Source of the DNA: an uncultured Verrucomicrobia subdivision 3 bacterium
Lineage (GTDB): Bacteria; Verrucomicrobiota; Verrucomicrobiia; Limisphaerales; UBA11358
DNA: 6,488 bases
Reading direction: 5' to 3'
Assembly (NCBI GenBank): GCA_903861445.1
Contig: CAIOUK010000091.1
Location: forward strand, 1 to 6,488
Made by a program: the position numbers and the translations under genes. Shown here in pieces: positions 5,784 through 6,488 of the stretch; the stretch's first letter is position 1, and every line of letters begins with the position of its first letter. The notes beneath the pieces were generated by a model. The model was not told the DNA's origin. It ran no database searches and saw only the letters and a program-made list of their open reading frames with translations.

Positions 5784-6488
5784 GTGATTTACGACGCCTC
5801 ACTCGACAATTTGCTCCAAAAAGTCTGGAGCGGCCAGCGCATTGACCGCACCGAGGCCAAGCGGCTGTGGGCGTTGCCGCTCGAAGAACTGGGCGCGCTC
5901 GCCGACCGCCGCCGCCAGCTCGCCAAGAAAAATTCCTACGCCGGTCGCGGCAACGAAATCGTCACCTACAACATTGACCGCAACGTCAATTACACGAACG
6001 TCTGCAACGTCTATTGCAAGTTCTGTGCGTTTTATCGCACAGAGAAGGACGACGATTCTTACGTCATCACGCTGCCGGAGATTGATAAAAAAATCGAGGA
6101 GACCATTGCGCTCGGCGGCTCGCAGATGCTCATGCAGGGCGGGCATCATCCCAAGCTGACGAAGCAGTGGTATCTGGATTTACTCTCGCACGTCAAAAAT
6201 AAATTTCCCAACTTCAACATCCACGGTTTCAGCCCGAGCGAGTTCGTGCATTTCCGCGAAGTGTTCAACGAGCCGCTGGAAAAAATCTTCGCGGATTTCA
6301 AGGCGGCGGGTCTCGGCTCGATTCCCGGCGGCGGCGGCGAAATCCTCGTGGACAGCGTCCGCCAGCGCGTCGCGCCGCTCAAGGCGATGAGTGACGACTG
6401 GCTTTCGGTGATGGACGTAGCGCACGCGCAGGGACTTTATTCCAGCGCGACGATGATGTTCGGCCACGTGGAGACGATTGACGACCGC
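5784..6488 (+). CDS. mqnC: Cyclic dehypoxanthinyl futalosine synthase (MqnC), 5' part, truncated by window edge
   Basis: A radical SAM enzyme that converts dehypoxanthine futalosine to its cyclic form in the futalosine route to menaquinone. The first 235 residues are present; the family is usually about 370-400, so the C-terminal part lies beyond the window. The 4Fe-4S motif CNVYCKFC gives Cys74, Cys78 and Cys81 (CX3CX2C) within NYTNVCNVYCKFCAFYR, and FCAFYR is typical of MqnC. Further family landmarks are GGSQMLMQGGHHP (111-123), IHGFSPSE (146-153), GLGSIPGGGGEIL (176-188) and TMMFGHVET (223-231). MqnE (aminofutalosine synthase) is the main alternative, but these motifs fit MqnC better. The GTG at 5784 is the first possible start: an in-frame TAA lies at 5772-5774. 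There is no Shine-Dalgarno. A weak TTGATT (5749) plus TAATCT (5772) pair, 17 bases apart, would put the transcript start almost on the GTG. The gene is divergent from the ABC-F gene. Confidence 0.93.
   Translation, partial: MIYDASLDNLLQKVWSGQRIDRTEAKRLWALPLEELGALADRRRQLAKKNSYAGRGNEIVTYNIDRNVNYTNVCNVYCKFCAFYRTEKDDDSYVITLPEIDKKIEETIALGGSQMLMQGGHHPKLTKQWYLDLLSHVKNKFPNFNIHGFSPSEFVHFREVFNEPLEKIFADFKAAGLGSIPGGGGEILVDSVRQRVAPLKAMSDDWLSVMDVAHAQGLYSSATMMFGHVETIDDR

Overview
The window looks like ordinary chromosomal DNA of a free-living bacterium with moderately high GC, most likely of the Verrucomicrobiota (Pedosphaera/Limisphaera-like). That placement is an inference. It rests on a futalosine-pathway menaquinone gene, the lack of recognisable Shine-Dalgarno sequences before the genes, and CACGGATT/CACGAATT/CGCGAAG-type palindromic repeats between genes. 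No marker such as rRNA is present to settle it.

Layout. Positions 1-63 may hold the last codons of a plus-strand gene, but this is weak. Positions 80-3504 hold three minus-strand genes, in transcription order: a PurD-fold ATP-grasp protein (2224-3504), an alanine racemase (900-2111) and a protein related to arginyl/leucyl-tRNA-protein transferases (80-883). A 29-bp near-perfect inverted repeat sits at the racemase/transferase junction, and a second inverted repeat overlaps the ATP-grasp stop codon. After a repeat-bearing spacer, a small slyX gene (3722-3934, plus) converges on a long ABC-F ATPase gene (3963-5573, minus). A divergent intergenic region with a third inverted repeat and a candidate promoter separates the ABC-F gene from mqnC (5784 to the window end, plus, truncated by the window edge).

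How the genes relate. Alanine racemase supplies D-alanine for peptidoglycan. The 16-nt gap between its stop and the transferase-like gene suggests co-transcription of those two. The ATP-grasp gene could be in the same unit, but a 112-nt gap with a hairpin separates it. MqnC is a menaquinone enzyme and the ABC-F protein is a ribosome-associated-type ATPase; these look like unrelated housekeeping genes.

Most noteworthy: (1) the ATP-grasp protein aligns with PurD end to end by eye but lacks the PurD substrate motifs; (2) the transferase-like protein keeps the ATE/Bpt core but has no N-terminal cysteine motif; (3) several gene boundaries carry short palindromic repeats built from 9-11-nt units, and one of them has become the last ~21 codons of the alanine racemase. 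No CRISPR array, insertion sequence, tRNA or rRNA was seen.
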